Assembly: GCF_002925905.1 (NCBI RefSeq)
Contig: NZ_PRDB01000015.1
Coordinates: 62,001 to 126,000, forward strand
DNA: 64,000 bases
Reading direction: 5' to 3'
Source: Klebsiella michiganensis
Lineage (GTDB): Bacteria > Pseudomonadota > Gammaproteobacteria > Enterobacterales > Enterobacteriaceae
Within the stretch, counting starts at the first letter, position 1; each line of letters opens with the position of its first letter. Shown in pieces: positions 31,750-41,785 of the stretch. The notes below the pieces were generated by a model. That model saw only the letters and a program-made list of their open reading frames with translations, was not told where the DNA came from and ran no database searches. Both the position numbers and the translations under genes were made by a program.

Positions 31750-32622
31750 ATGCGCTATTCTCCCGAAGCTTTAACCGCGTTTGTCGAATCCGTGGCCTGC
31801 GGTTCATTCTCTGCCGCGGCGCGGCGGCTGCGCAAAAGCCAGTCCACCATCAGCACCGCAATCGCCAACCTGGAAGCCGATCTTGGCGTGACGTTGTTCG
31901 ATCGCACCTCCAGACAGCCGACGCTCACGCCGCAGGGCGAACAGGTGTTGAGCTACGTGAAGGCGATTCTGGCGGCCAGCGACAGGCTGGATGAGCTGGC
32001 CATTTCGCTGTCTGGCAACACCGAAGCGCGTCTGACCTTTGTGCTCTCCGATACGCTGCATCCCGATGTGCTGGAAGATCTGCTGGCGCAGTTCGATCGT
32101 CGTTTTCCGCACACCGAATTTGAGTGCCTGATTGGCGAAGACGACGACGTTATCGATCTGCTGCAAAAGGAGCGGGCGCAGGTGGGGCTGATTGAGGCCA
32201 GGGACAGCTATCCGACAGAAATAGGCAGTATCCGGCTGCCGATGCAAACCGAAATGGCTATCTTCGTGGCGCCCCGGCACCCGCTGGCGGCCCAGGGCAG
32301 CGTCACCCGCGACGAGCTGTTCAGCTGGCGCGAGCTGCGCCTGAGCACCTATCTGGAAAATACGGCGGAACCGGCGCGCGGTCTGGTATGGTCGGCGCCT
32401 AACTATCTGCTGCTGTTCAGCATGGCGGCGCAGGGGTTGGGATGGTGTATTTTGCCCAGCGCGCTGGTGGAGGAGTTCGCCGGGAGCGGAAGCCTGGTGG
32501 CGCTGGATATTGCCGGCTGGCCGCGGATGATCTCCACCGATTTGCTGTGGAATAAAAAGGCGCCGCCGGGAGAAGCGGGAAGCTGGCTGCGTCAGCATCT
32601 GCAGGGGCACGGGCGCGAATAG
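31750..32622 (+). CDS. LysR-family transcriptional regulator, divergent to PACE gene
   Basis: MRYSPEALTAFVESVACGSFSAAARRLRKSQSTISTAIANLEADLGVTLFDR. Confidence 0.93.
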   Translation: MRYSPEALTAFVESVACGSFSAAARRLRKSQSTISTAIANLEADLGVTLFDRTSRQPTLTPQGEQVLSYVKAILAASDRLDELAISLSGNTEARLTFVLSDTLHPDVLEDLLAQFDRRFPHTEFECLIGEDDDVIDLLQKERAQVGLIEARDSYPTEIGSIRLPMQTEMAIFVAPRHPLAAQGSVTRDELFSWRELRLSTYLENTAEPARGLVWSAPNYLLLFSMAAQGLGWCILPSALVEEFAGSGSLVALDIAGWPRMISTDLLWNKKAPPGEAGSWLRQHLQGHGRE

Positions 32623-32752
32623 GGGCCATTTTTGCCATCGCCGACGATCTTTGTGATTCCCCTCACTTTTTTTAAACAATTGCGAAAATTTTTGATAACA
32701 ATTCACTACTATGATGCTGTTTCTTTGCGCAGAGGCGGAGCAGAGGTAGAGG

Positions 32753-33931
32753 ATGAAAGATGTCGTAATCGTCGGCGCGTTGCGAACGCCAATCGGCTGT
32801 TTTCAGGGCGCGCTGTCGCGTCATTCGGCGGTGGAGCTGGGCAGCGTGGTGGTGAAGGCGCTTGTTGAGCGCAGCGGCGTCGATCCGCAAAGTATTGATG
32901 AGGTGATCCTCGGCCAGGTGCTGACGGCAGGAACCGGACAGAATCCGGCGCGTCAGTCGGCGATCCGCGGCGGGCTGCCTAATACCGTTTCTGCTATTAC
33001 CATCAACGACGTCTGCGGTTCCGGACTGAAGGCGCTGCACCTGGCGACCCAGGCGATTCAGTGCGGCGAAGCGGACGTAGTGATCGCCGGCGGGCAGGAG
33101 AATATGAGCCGCGCCCCGCACGTGCTGACCGACAGCCGTACCGGCGCCCAGTTGGGCAATAGCCAGCTTATCGACAGCCTTGTCCACGATGGCCTGTGGG
33201 ATGCGTTTAACGACTACCATATGGGCGTGACGGCGGAGAACCTGGCGCGCGAGTATGGCATCAGCCGTGAACTGCAGGATGCGTGGGCGCTTAGCTCGCA
33301 GCACAAAGCGCGGCGGGCGATTGATTCCGGACGCTTTCGCGATGAAATCGTGCCGGTGACCAGCGAACTCAACGGTATTCCGCGCCTGGTGGATACCGAT
33401 GAGCAGCCGCGCGTCGACCCCAGCGCAGAAGCGCTGGCCAGTCTGCTGCCGACCTTTGACCAGCAGGGCTCGGTCACCGCCGGCAATGCCTCAAGCATTA
33501 ACGATGGCGCGGCGGCGGTGATGATGATGAGCGAAGCTAAAGCCGAGGAGCTGGGGCTGCCGATTCTGGCGCGGATCCGCGCTTTTGCCAGCGTGGGGGT
33601 CGATCCGGCGCTGATGGGGATCGCGCCGGTCCATGCCACCCGTCGCTGCCTTGAACGCGCGGGCTGGAAGCTGGATGAAGTCGATCTTATCGAAGCCAAC
33701 GAAGCCTTTGCCGCTCAGGCCATTTCGGTGGGCAGGGTACTGGAATGGGACGAGCGGCGGGTGAACGTGAACGGCGGCGCCATTGCGCTGGGCCACCCGA
33801 TTGGCGCTTCCGGCTGCCGCATTCTGGTTTCCCTGGTGCACGAGATGATTAAACGCGATGCCCGCAAAGGGCTGGCCACGCTATGCATCGGCGGCGGCCA
33901 GGGCGTGGCGCTGGCAGTTGAACGCGAATAA
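32753..33931 (+). CDS. yqeF: Acetyl-CoA C-acetyltransferase YqeF
   Basis: 392 aa thiolase; [36 protein letters not shown]; yqeG/kduD neighbourhood. Confidence 0.9.
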   Translation: MKDVVIVGALRTPIGCFQGALSRHSAVELGSVVVKALVERSGVDPQSIDEVILGQVLTAGTGQNPARQSAIRGGLPNTVSAITINDVCGSGLKALHLATQAIQCGEADVVIAGGQENMSRAPHVLTDSRTGAQLGNSQLIDSLVHDGLWDAFNDYHMGVTAENLAREYGISRELQDAWALSSQHKARRAIDSGRFRDEIVPVTSELNGIPRLVDTDEQPRVDPSAEALASLLPTFDQQGSVTAGNASSINDGAAAVMMMSEAKAEELGLPILARIRAFASVGVDPALMGIAPVHATRRCLERAGWKLDEVDLIEANEAFAAQAISVGRVLEWDERRVNVNGGAIALGHPIGASGCRILVSLVHEMIKRDARKGLATLCIGGGQGVALAVERE

Positions 33932-33955
33932 GCCCCTTCTGATATATGCGTTAAC

Positions 33956-33982
33956 TGAGCCTCCCTGTGGAGGCTTTTTTTT
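33956..33982 (+). terminator. Intrinsic terminator after yqeF
   Basis: GAGCCTCCCTGTGGAGGCTTTTTTTT. Confidence 0.8.
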
Positions 33983-34140
33983 GCTTCCCGCCAGCCGTTA
34001 CCCTGTCAAAAATTCCTTTCTGACGCGCTATTTTGTTGAGCGTTGTCACGTCTTTCTGTGCCACCTTTTTTGAAACAAATATTTACGATCGCGATCACTA
34101 AAACATTATTGCCTAAAAAATAAAATACGGTTTTATAAAA

Positions 34141-34159
34141 ACGAAACGATATTTTAATT
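34141..34159. promoter_or_regulatory. KdgR-like box upstream of kdgM
   Basis: ACGAAACGATATTTTAATT. Confidence 0.55.
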
Positions 34160-34173
34160 ATGAGGGGTAATTT

Positions 34174-34869
34174 ATGTTCGCAAGATCTCTGGCCCTTGCT
34201 GCACTCTGTGGCATGTCTTTCGCGGCTTCAGCCGTCACGGTAGATTTACGTCACGAATTCATTGACGGCGGCAAATCGGATAAGAGCAACGCCGACCGCG
34301 TCTCCGTCTCCCATCGTTTCGCTAACGGCTTTGGCTTCTCCGTTGAGGCGAAGTGGAAGTCGGGCGGCGATAACACCAGCCAGCCTTATTCAGATTTCGT
34401 CGGTAATGGTCATGAAGAGAGCATTACCTGGCAGTGGAAGGCGAATAAAAACTTCTCGGTCACGCCGGGGTTCAATATTGAAAGTAACGATAGCCGCTCG
34501 ATCTACAAGCCAAACCTGCGCGTGCAGTACAGCTTCGATAATGGCTTCTACGTCGCAGCCCGCTATCGTTACGACTATACCCGCTACCCGGCGAATGCAG
34601 GGAAAGATGATGACAAAGTTAACCGCGGCGATGCGTGGGCCGGTTACGTCTTCGGCGACTGGCGTACGGAGCTGAACTACGTTTATGCGCGCAGTACCGA
34701 AGGGGTTAAGCGCAACGACAACAAACCGTACTCGCAGGAGTACAATCTCAAGGTTGCCTACAAGCTGGATAAAAACTGGGCGCCGTATGGCGAGCTCGGC
34801 AACGTTGGCGTCAACGATCGCAGCGACCGCCAGACCCGTTTCCGCGTAGGTGTTGCCTACTCGTTCTAA
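34174..34869 (+). CDS. kdgM: Oligogalacturonate-specific porin KdgM family
   Basis: 231 aa; VTVDLRHEFIDGGKSDKSNADRVSVSHRFANGFGFSVEAKW... C-terminal RFRVGVAYSF. Confidence 0.9.
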   Translation: MFARSLALAALCGMSFAASAVTVDLRHEFIDGGKSDKSNADRVSVSHRFANGFGFSVEAKWKSGGDNTSQPYSDFVGNGHEESITWQWKANKNFSVTPGFNIESNDSRSIYKPNLRVQYSFDNGFYVAARYRYDYTRYPANAGKDDDKVNRGDAWAGYVFGDWRTELNYVYARSTEGVKRNDNKPYSQEYNLKVAYKLDKNWAPYGELGNVGVNDRSDRQTRFRVGVAYSF

Positions 34870-35022
34870 CTTAAAAAATGTCCTCATCGTTTACCCCGGA
34901 GCGGTCAGCCGGGGTTTTCCGTTGGTATGAATCCCTCTTCCCGGAGCGGCGCAATGCGCCCCATCGGCACGGAATGTAGCCCGGATAAGCGCAGCGCGAT
35001 CCGGGGAAAACGCCGGGCATAA

Positions 35023-35044
35023 AAAAGCCCTCCGAAAGGAGGGC
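35023..35044 (-). terminator. Intrinsic terminator downstream of ogl1
   Basis: AAAAAAGCCCTCCGAAAGGAGGGC. Confidence 0.75.
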
Positions 35045-35085
35045 AAGGCCAGTTACAGAAACACTAACTCAAACAGTGGCTAACG

Positions 35086-36261
35086 CTATGCCTTCAGCAT
35101 CTCAGGCTGGGGCGGCAGCTTCGCGATATACACGGCAGGTTTGCCGTCTTTATCGGAGCTGAACAAAATGGCGCTATCGTCCGGCGTAAAGGACGGGTGC
35201 GGGTGGGTAACCTGGCGACTATTGGCCACGGTTGCCCACGAGGTATCGTGACGCGCAACGCGGAAATAGGCCTGCTTCGCGACATCGAAAGCGTACAGAT
35301 ACGGGTCGTTATCAATGGTGTAGCCGCTGGTGTCTTTGACGTCCACCGGGGTACCGGAACCATCGCCAACCAGCATCGTGCCGTCAAAGTTACTCATCAG
35401 ATGCGAACAGGCCGGCATCTGCATCACCGCTTCATTAACGCCGGTATCCGGGTTGAAGCTGTAGATCGTCCGGCCCTGCTGGCCCTTCAGATAAGAGACG
35501 TACACCAGCGCGGAGCCGTTCGGTACCCAGAATTCGTGGGTGCAGCTTTCGCCTTCCGCATGCGCTTTGACTTTACGCACGTTGCTACCGTCTTCATTTA
35601 CCATCCACATCCGCGCATCGACCAGGTCATGCGGCCCTTCATGGCAGAAGGCGACGGTATGGTCATCGAACGGACGATAAATCGGATGGCCCAGCCATTT
35701 CCTCTCTTCGTGGATCACGCTGCTTTCGCCGGTTTGCAGGTCGACGCGCAGCAGGCGGCAGTGGGGACCTTTGTGGAAGAAATCATGGAAGATCTGCCAG
35801 TCGTTGAGCGGCGTCCAGTCGCTTTTGGCAATCTCGATGCCAACCAGTTTGGTGCAATCGCTGTTGGCCACCCAGGTACCGTAGCCCACCCAGTCATCGG
35901 CGACGCGATACACTTCACGCTCTTGCAGCGTGGTGAGGTTAACCTCCAGCAGCGTACGGTCGTTCTTCACGTAATAAAGGGATTTATCATCCGGAGAAAG
36001 GAAACCACCAAACGTGTTATCACCGGCGCCTTCCGTTAGCTGCACCGCCTCGGCCTTTGCGAGGTCCAGCAGATAGTAGTTCCAGTTGCCGTCGAATTCG
36101 CCGGCAAACAGCAGGTGGCTGCCATCGTTAAAAAAACACTTCTGATAGAAATAGTTACGATGACAGGTTACTTCCGGTGGGGTTAAGCGGGTGATCTCCG
36201 CGCCGGTGTCCGGATCGCGGCTGACGTCATAATTCAGTTTAACCCGCATGCCTTTAGCCAT
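35086..36261 (-). CDS. ogl: Oligogalacturonate lyase (PL22), copy 1
   Basis: 391 aa; MAKGMRVKLNYDVSRDPDTGAEITRLTPPEVTCHRNYFYQKCF... Confidence 0.92.
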   Translation of the reverse strand: MAKGMRVKLNYDVSRDPDTGAEITRLTPPEVTCHRNYFYQKCFFNDGSHLLFAGEFDGNWNYYLLDLAKAEAVQLTEGAGDNTFGGFLSPDDKSLYYVKNDRTLLEVNLTTLQEREVYRVADDWVGYGTWVANSDCTKLVGIEIAKSDWTPLNDWQIFHDFFHKGPHCRLLRVDLQTGESSVIHEERKWLGHPIYRPFDDHTVAFCHEGPHDLVDARMWMVNEDGSNVRKVKAHAEGESCTHEFWVPNGSALVYVSYLKGQQGRTIYSFNPDTGVNEAVMQMPACSHLMSNFDGTMLVGDGSGTPVDVKDTSGYTIDNDPYLYAFDVAKQAYFRVARHDTSWATVANSRQVTHPHPSFTPDDSAILFSSDKDGKPAVYIAKLPPQPEMLKA

Positions 36262-36345
36262 GATGTACTCCTTTTCCTTCCTGAGATGTCGCCCGCCTGC
36301 GTTGACCGGCCAGTGGAAGTAGATTTAAAAGATGGGTGTTAATTT

Positions 36346-36364
36346 ATCAAAACATCGTTTCATT
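36346..36364. promoter_or_regulatory. KdgR-like box upstream of ogl1
   Basis: ATCAAAACATCGTTTCATT. Confidence 0.6.
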
Positions 36365-36599
36365 ATTTGTGATGGCGGACGCAATTCGCAACAACTTCTT
36401 GCTATAGATCGCCTTTTTTTGCTGACAGTACGGCCAGCATCCCCGCGCTCTTTGTTTTCCTGCCGTTTTTTTTCGATCCGCCGTCTTTTTTTAAAGTTTG
36501 AATAACTCATTGTATTTTATTGAATTAAATAGGATTTTCACGGTTTATCAATCACCGCTTCGTGATCTGTTTTGCATTTTTAACATTTAACAGTCTTAA

Positions 36600-36619
36600 A
36601 ATTGAAACGATGTTTTAAT
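36600..36619. promoter_or_regulatory. KdgR-like box upstream of kduD promoter
   Basis: AATTGAAACGATGTTTTAAT. Confidence 0.65.
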
Positions 36620-36624
36620 AATAA

Positions 36625-36653
36625 TTGAAAATGACTTTAGCCGGGGCTAAGAT
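36625..36653 (+). promoter_or_regulatory. Putative kduD promoter
   Basis: TTGAAA, 17-bp spacer, TAAGAT. Confidence 0.5.
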
Positions 36654-36803
36654 GTGCTCACTGTAAAACGGAACTCTGTTTTATTTTTAGAAGGGGCAAT
36701 CCCTGCGAGTTCTTCAAACCATAAGGGTCTGCACAAGCCGCAGGCTGGACTATCAGAACCTTGCCTGTACCTACACAGGCTCTGAAAGATTAAGGAACCA
36801 AGT

Positions 36804-37565
36804 ATGATTCTCGACGCATTCTCCCTGCAGGGCAAAGTAGCCGTGGTGAGCGGCTGTGATACGGGTCTGGGCCAGGGCATGGCGGTGGGCCTGGCGGAAG
36901 CCGGTTGCGATATCGTGGGTATCAATATTGTTGAACCGACGGAAACTATTGAGCGCGTCACGGCGCTGGGCCGTCGTTTCCTCAGCCTGACCGCCGATCT
37001 GCGCCAGATTGACGGTATCCCGCAGCTGCTGGAGCGCGCGGTGGCGGAGTTCGGCCATATCGACATCCTGGTTAACAACGCCGGCCTGATCCGTCGCGAA
37101 GACGCGATCGAATTCAGCGAGAAAAACTGGGACGACGTGATGAACCTGAACATTAAGAGCGTGTTCTTTATGTCTCAGGCGGCGGCGAAGCACTTTATTG
37201 CCCAGGGGACCGGCGGCAAGATTATCAATATTGCCTCGATGCTCTCTTTCCAGGGCGGGATCCGCGTACCTTCCTACACGGCGTCAAAAAGCGCGGTGAT
37301 GGGCGTGACTCGTCTGCTGGCGAACGAGTGGGCGAAGCACGGCATCAACGTCAACGCGCTGGCGCCGGGCTATATGGCGACCAACAATACCCAGCAGCTG
37401 CGCGCCGACGAACAGCGCAGCAGCGAGATCCTCGACCGTATCCCGGCGGGACGCTGGGGTCTGCCGAGCGACCTGATGGGGCCGGTGGTCTTCCTGGCCT
37501 CCAGCGCTTCTGACTACATCAATGGCTACACCGTCGCGGTGGATGGCGGCTGGCTGGCGCGCTAA
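36804..37565 (+). CDS. kduD: 2-dehydro-3-deoxy-D-gluconate 5-dehydrogenase KduD (SDR family)
   Basis: 253 aa; MILDAFSLQGKVAVVSGCDTGLGQGMAVGLAEAGCDIVGIN... Confidence 0.93.
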   Translation: MILDAFSLQGKVAVVSGCDTGLGQGMAVGLAEAGCDIVGINIVEPTETIERVTALGRRFLSLTADLRQIDGIPQLLERAVAEFGHIDILVNNAGLIRREDAIEFSEKNWDDVMNLNIKSVFFMSQAAAKHFIAQGTGGKIINIASMLSFQGGIRVPSYTASKSAVMGVTRLLANEWAKHGINVNALAPGYMATNNTQQLRADEQRSSEILDRIPAGRWGLPSDLMGPVVFLASSASDYINGYTVAVDGGWLAR

Positions 37566-37593
37566 TATTTGCCGCGTTATCAGCGCAAAATGG

Positions 37594-37619
37594 AACCCTG
37601 CTTCGGCAGGGTTTTTTTA
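37594..37619 (+). terminator. Intrinsic terminator after kduD
   Basis: AACCCTGCTTCGGCAGGGTTTTTTTA. Confidence 0.85.
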
Positions 37620-37777
37620 TATCTGAATAACAATTGTCCATATGATGAAACTGAAATAGTCCATATGGTTTATTTGTTTTTGAGGTAAGTATCTATATGT
37701 AACAGGGGTTGTTGAAGATGAAATGTTTATTTTCTGCTCTTCTGAAAGTTGAATGTCCATCACAAAACCATTGTCTG

Positions 37778-37794
37778 TAGCAACTTAATCCATA
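37778..37794. promoter_or_regulatory. AraC half-site upstream of araE
   Basis: TAGCAACTTAATCCATA fits TAGC-N7-TCCATA. Confidence 0.6.
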
Positions 37795-37876
37795 TCTTTG
37801 GCGTGTCCTGCCTGACACCTTACGCCGCCGATCCCGTAGTTTCATCGTATGTCTTACTTCGTCTGGCAGGAAAAAA

Positions 37877-39295
37877 ATGACCACTCTCAGTCACGACTCT
37901 ACAACCATGCCGCGTACGCAGCGCGATACCCGGCGCATGAATCAGTTTGTCTCCATTGCCGCCGCGGTGGCAGGGTTGCTGTTTGGCCTCGATATCGGGG
38001 TGATTGCCGGGGCGCTGCCCTTTATTACCGATCATTTTGTTTTATCCAGCCGCCTGCAGGAGTGGGTGGTGAGCAGCATGATGCTGGGAGCCGCCATCGG
38101 CGCGTTATTTAACGGCTGGCTCTCTTTCCGCCTCGGGCGCAAATACAGCCTGATGGTGGGGGCGGTGCTGTTCGTTGCCGGCTCCGTGGGCTCCGCGTTT
38201 GCGACCAGCGTCGAAATGCTGCTGGTGGCAAGGATCGTTCTCGGGGTCGCCGTGGGGATCGCCTCTTATACCGCACCGCTGTACCTGTCGGAAATGGCGA
38301 GCGAAAACGTGCGCGGCAAGATGATCAGCATGTATCAGCTGATGGTGACGCTGGGTATCGTGATGGCGTTTCTCTCCGACACCGCGTTCAGCTACAGCGG
38401 CAACTGGCGAGCGATGCTTGGCGTACTGGCGCTGCCGGCGGTGGTGCTGATTATTCTGGTGATCTTCCTGCCGAACAGCCCGCGCTGGCTGGCGGAAAAA
38501 GGGCGTCACGTGGAAGCGGAAGAGGTGCTGCGGATGCTGCGCGACACGTCAGAAAAAGCCCGTGACGAGCTCAACGAGATCCGCGAAAGCCTGAAGCTGA
38601 AGCAGGGCGGCTGGGCGCTGTTTAAGGTCAACCGCAACGTGCGGCGGGCGGTATTCCTCGGCATGCTGTTGCAGGCGATGCAGCAGTTTACCGGTATGAA
38701 TATCATCATGTACTACGCGCCGCGCATCTTTAAAATGGCGGGCTTCACCACCACCGAACAGCAGATGGTCGCGACCCTGGTGGTTGGCCTGACCTTTATG
38801 TTCGCTACCTTTATCGCCGTCTTTACCGTCGATAAGGCCGGACGTAAGCCGGCGCTGAAAATCGGTTTTAGCGTGATGGCCATCGGCACGCTGGTGCTGG
38901 GCTACTGTCTGATGCAGTTTGATAACGGCACCGCCTCCAGCGGTCTCTCCTGGCTGTCGGTGGGGATGACCATGATGTGTATTGCCGGCTATGCGATGAG
39001 CGCCGCGCCGGTGGTGTGGATCCTGTGTTCGGAAATTCAGCCGCTGAAGTGCCGCGATTTCGGCATCACCTGCTCAACCACCACCAACTGGGTGTCGAAC
39101 ATGATTATCGGCGCGACCTTCCTGACGCTGCTGGACGCGATCGGCGCAGCAGGAACCTTCTGGCTTTACACCGCGCTGAACGTCGCCTTTATCGGCGTGA
39201 CGTTCTGGCTGATCCCGGAAACCAAAAACGTCACCCTGGAGCATATTGAACGCAGGCTGATGTCCGGCGAGAAGCTGCGCAATATCGGCAATTAA
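37877..39295 (+). CDS. araE: Arabinose:H+ symporter AraE (MFS sugar porter)
   Basis: 472 aa sugar porter motifs; kduD-araE synteny and upstream AraC-like site. Confidence 0.9.
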
Positions 39296-40291
39296 TTACA
39301 ACGACTCGCGCGGCAGCCACGGGCTGGCTACTTTTACCGTCTCCCGATGGCTGTCGCCGTTAATAATGTGCTGGGCGCTCAGGCGCCCGATATCATAGTG
39401 CGGTAGCTGCACCGTTGAGAGCGACGGGAAAAACAGATCGCCAATCCCCACCATATTGTCATAACCCACCACCGCCACATCCTGCGGAATACGCAGCCCG
39501 CGCGCCAGCAGCGTCTGATAGACCATAAACGCGATGCGGTCGTTGCCGCAAATCACCGAGTCGAACTGCGGCTTGCGCTGTTGAATATGGGCCAGCACGA
39601 CAGCGGGAATATCGCGATAGTGCTCATCGCCGTAGGCCATATAGCAGTGAGCGAGCGTATCCGGGTCAATACCCGCTTCCCGGCAGGCGCGTTCCAGCCC
39701 CTGACGGCGGCGGACGGTCGCCAGATGATTCGCCGGCAGATGCAGGCACAGCGGCCGGCGATAGCCCGCGGCCAGTAGAGCCTGCACCGCCGTATACTGA
39801 CCCTGTTCGTCGTCTGGGATATAGCTGGCCACCGGGTCGTGCAGGCTTTCGCAGTTGGCCAGCACGCAGGGGAGGGTTAACAGCTTGGCCGGTAGCGGTA
39901 CCTGACGCAGACCCATCGTGGTGTAGATAATGCCGTCCGGACGATGGGAGAGCAGCAGGTCGACGATAGCGTCCGGGCTATCGTCAGAGAACATGTTGAC
40001 CACGAAGCTGTTCCAGCCGTGCGCTCGCGCGGTCTCTTCGATGGAGAGCGTAATCTCCACCGAAAACGGCGTGGTGACGGTATCCAGCGCCAGTACACCG
40101 ATGGTGTTTGGCGTCGCGTGAGCGCCGCGGATTTTCTTCGCCGACAGGTCGGGGACGTAGTTGGTCTCTTCGATAGCCGCCTGGACCCGAGCCAGGGTCT
40201 CCGGCTTGAGCCTTTCCGGGCTATTAAGCGCCCGGGAGACCGTCATTAGCGAGACATTCGCCAGCTTTGCTACATCCTTCAGAGATGCCAT
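39296..40291 (-). CDS. cscR: LacI-family repressor of the csc sucrose operon
   Basis: 331 aa; MASLKDVAKLANVSLMTVSRALNSPERLK; divergent to cscB/cscA. Confidence 0.82.
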   Translation of the reverse strand: MASLKDVAKLANVSLMTVSRALNSPERLKPETLARVQAAIEETNYVPDLSAKKIRGAHATPNTIGVLALDTVTTPFSVEITLSIEETARAHGWNSFVVNMFSDDSPDAIVDLLLSHRPDGIIYTTMGLRQVPLPAKLLTLPCVLANCESLHDPVASYIPDDEQGQYTAVQALLAAGYRRPLCLHLPANHLATVRRRQGLERACREAGIDPDTLAHCYMAYGDEHYRDIPAVVLAHIQQRKPQFDSVICGNDRIAFMVYQTLLARGLRIPQDVAVVGYDNMVGIGDLFFPSLSTVQLPHYDIGRLSAQHIINGDSHRETVKVASPWLPRESL

Positions 40292-40425
40292 ATTAAGTGC
40301 TCCACCCTTGCCGCCAGCAGCGGGGTCAACTAAGTTACTGATGTAAAAGGATCATACAATATTCTATCGTACACGTAGCGCGAGCGAAGAAGGTGAATAT
40401 TTGATCGAGATCTCATCTCCTTTAT

Positions 40426-40437
40426 GTTAACGTTAAC
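40426..40437. promoter_or_regulatory. LacI-family operator 1
   Basis: Perfect palindrome GTTAACGTTAAC in cscR-cscB intergenic region. Confidence 0.6.
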
Positions 40438-40489
40438 TTTTGTGATTAACATCATGAATCGCAACAAAACGAAGTGAGTTTCGCTTTTT

Positions 40490-40501
40490 GTTAACGTTAC
40501 C
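40490..40501. promoter_or_regulatory. LacI-family operator 2
   Basis: GTTAACGTTACC, 64 bp from operator 1. Confidence 0.55.
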
Positions 40502-40531
40502 ATAATAGCATTACTCCAACATGAGAATGTC

Positions 40532-41773
40532 ATGATGAAAGCGCATCACTCTCACAGCTATCCGTTACTCAGTGCGTTACTCTTTTTCTTTTTCGTGACC
40601 TGGTCCTCTTCAGGTTCGCTGCTCTCTATCTGGCTACATCAGGAAGTGGGACTTAAGCCGGGGGATACGGGAATTATCTTCTCAGTGCTTTCCGTCTCCG
40701 CGCTTTTCGCCCAGGTGTGCTACGGCTTTATTCAGGACAAACTCGGCCTGCGTAAAAATTTGCTCTGGTACATCACCGTACTGCTGATCCTCTCCGGCCC
40801 GGCCTATATGGCGTTTGGCTACCTCCTCAAAATTAACGTCTTACTCGGCAGCATCTTCGGCGGGATTTATATCGGACTGACCTTTAACGGCGGTATCGGC
40901 GTGCTGGAATCCTACACCGAGCGCGTCGCGCGCCAGAGCCAGTTTGAATTCGGCAAGGCGCGGATGTGGGGCTCGCTGGGCTGGGCGGTGGCGACCTTCT
41001 TCGCCGGTTTGTTGTTCAACATTAACCCGCACTTAAACTTCGCGGTGGCCAGCTGCTCCGGACTGGTCTTTTTTTTCCTACTGGCGCGACTGCGGGTCTC
41101 TTCCGCGCCGCATGCCATGCAGGAGGCGGTATCCGGCGGTAAAGTCACGCTGGAAGACGCCCTGCGTCTGCTGACCCTGCCGCGCTTTTGGGCGCTGGTC
41201 TTCTTCGTCATCGGCACCTGTATCTACGGCGTTTATGACCAGCAGTTCCCGGTCTACTTCTCTTCCCAGTTCCCGACCCTGCAGGAAGGCAACGCGATGT
41301 ACGGCTACCTGAACTCGTTCCAGGTGTTCCTGGAAGCCGCCGGTATGTTCTGCGCACCGTGGCTGGTTAACCGCGTCGGCGCGAAAAACGGCCTGATCTT
41401 CGCCGGAATGGTGATGGCCATGCGTATGGTGGCTTCCGGGCTGGTGGAGGGGCCGCTGCTGATCTCCATCACCAAGCTGCTCCACGCCGTCGAACTGCCG
41501 GTACTGCTGGTATCTATCTTTAAATACAACAGCTTAAACTTCGACAAGCGTCTTTCATCCACGCTGTATCTGGTCGGCTTTGCCTGCACCAGCTCGGTTA
41601 TCGCGACGGTTCTGTCGCCGCTCGCTGGCTATAGCTATGAGAAATACGGCTTCGCCCAGTCCTATCTGATTATGGGACTGCTGGTGTTCTGCACCACCTT
41701 TATCTCCATCTTCTTGTTGCGCTCCAGTAAGTCCTCTTCGGACCCGCTAATGCCGCAAACTTCCGCTATCTGA
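40532..41773 (+). CDS. cscB: Sucrose/oligosaccharide:H+ symporter (LacY/CscB family)
   Basis: 413 aa, 12 TM; LacY-type organisation; next to invertase. Confidence 0.83.
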   Translation: MMKAHHSHSYPLLSALLFFFFVTWSSSGSLLSIWLHQEVGLKPGDTGIIFSVLSVSALFAQVCYGFIQDKLGLRKNLLWYITVLLILSGPAYMAFGYLLKINVLLGSIFGGIYIGLTFNGGIGVLESYTERVARQSQFEFGKARMWGSLGWAVATFFAGLLFNINPHLNFAVASCSGLVFFFLLARLRVSSAPHAMQEAVSGGKVTLEDALRLLTLPRFWALVFFVIGTCIYGVYDQQFPVYFSSQFPTLQEGNAMYGYLNSFQVFLEAAGMFCAPWLVNRVGAKNGLIFAGMVMAMRMVASGLVEGPLLISITKLLHAVELPVLLVSIFKYNSLNFDKRLSSTLYLVGFACTSSVIATVLSPLAGYSYEKYGFAQSYLIMGLLVFCTTFISIFLLRSSKSSSDPLMPQTSAI

Positions 41774-41785
41774 ATCAAAAGAGTA

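Noticed and set aside
31804-32706. 300-aa minus-strand ORF opposite LysR gene
   Set aside because: Overlaps a full-length LysR regulator with canonical HTH; antisense artefact.
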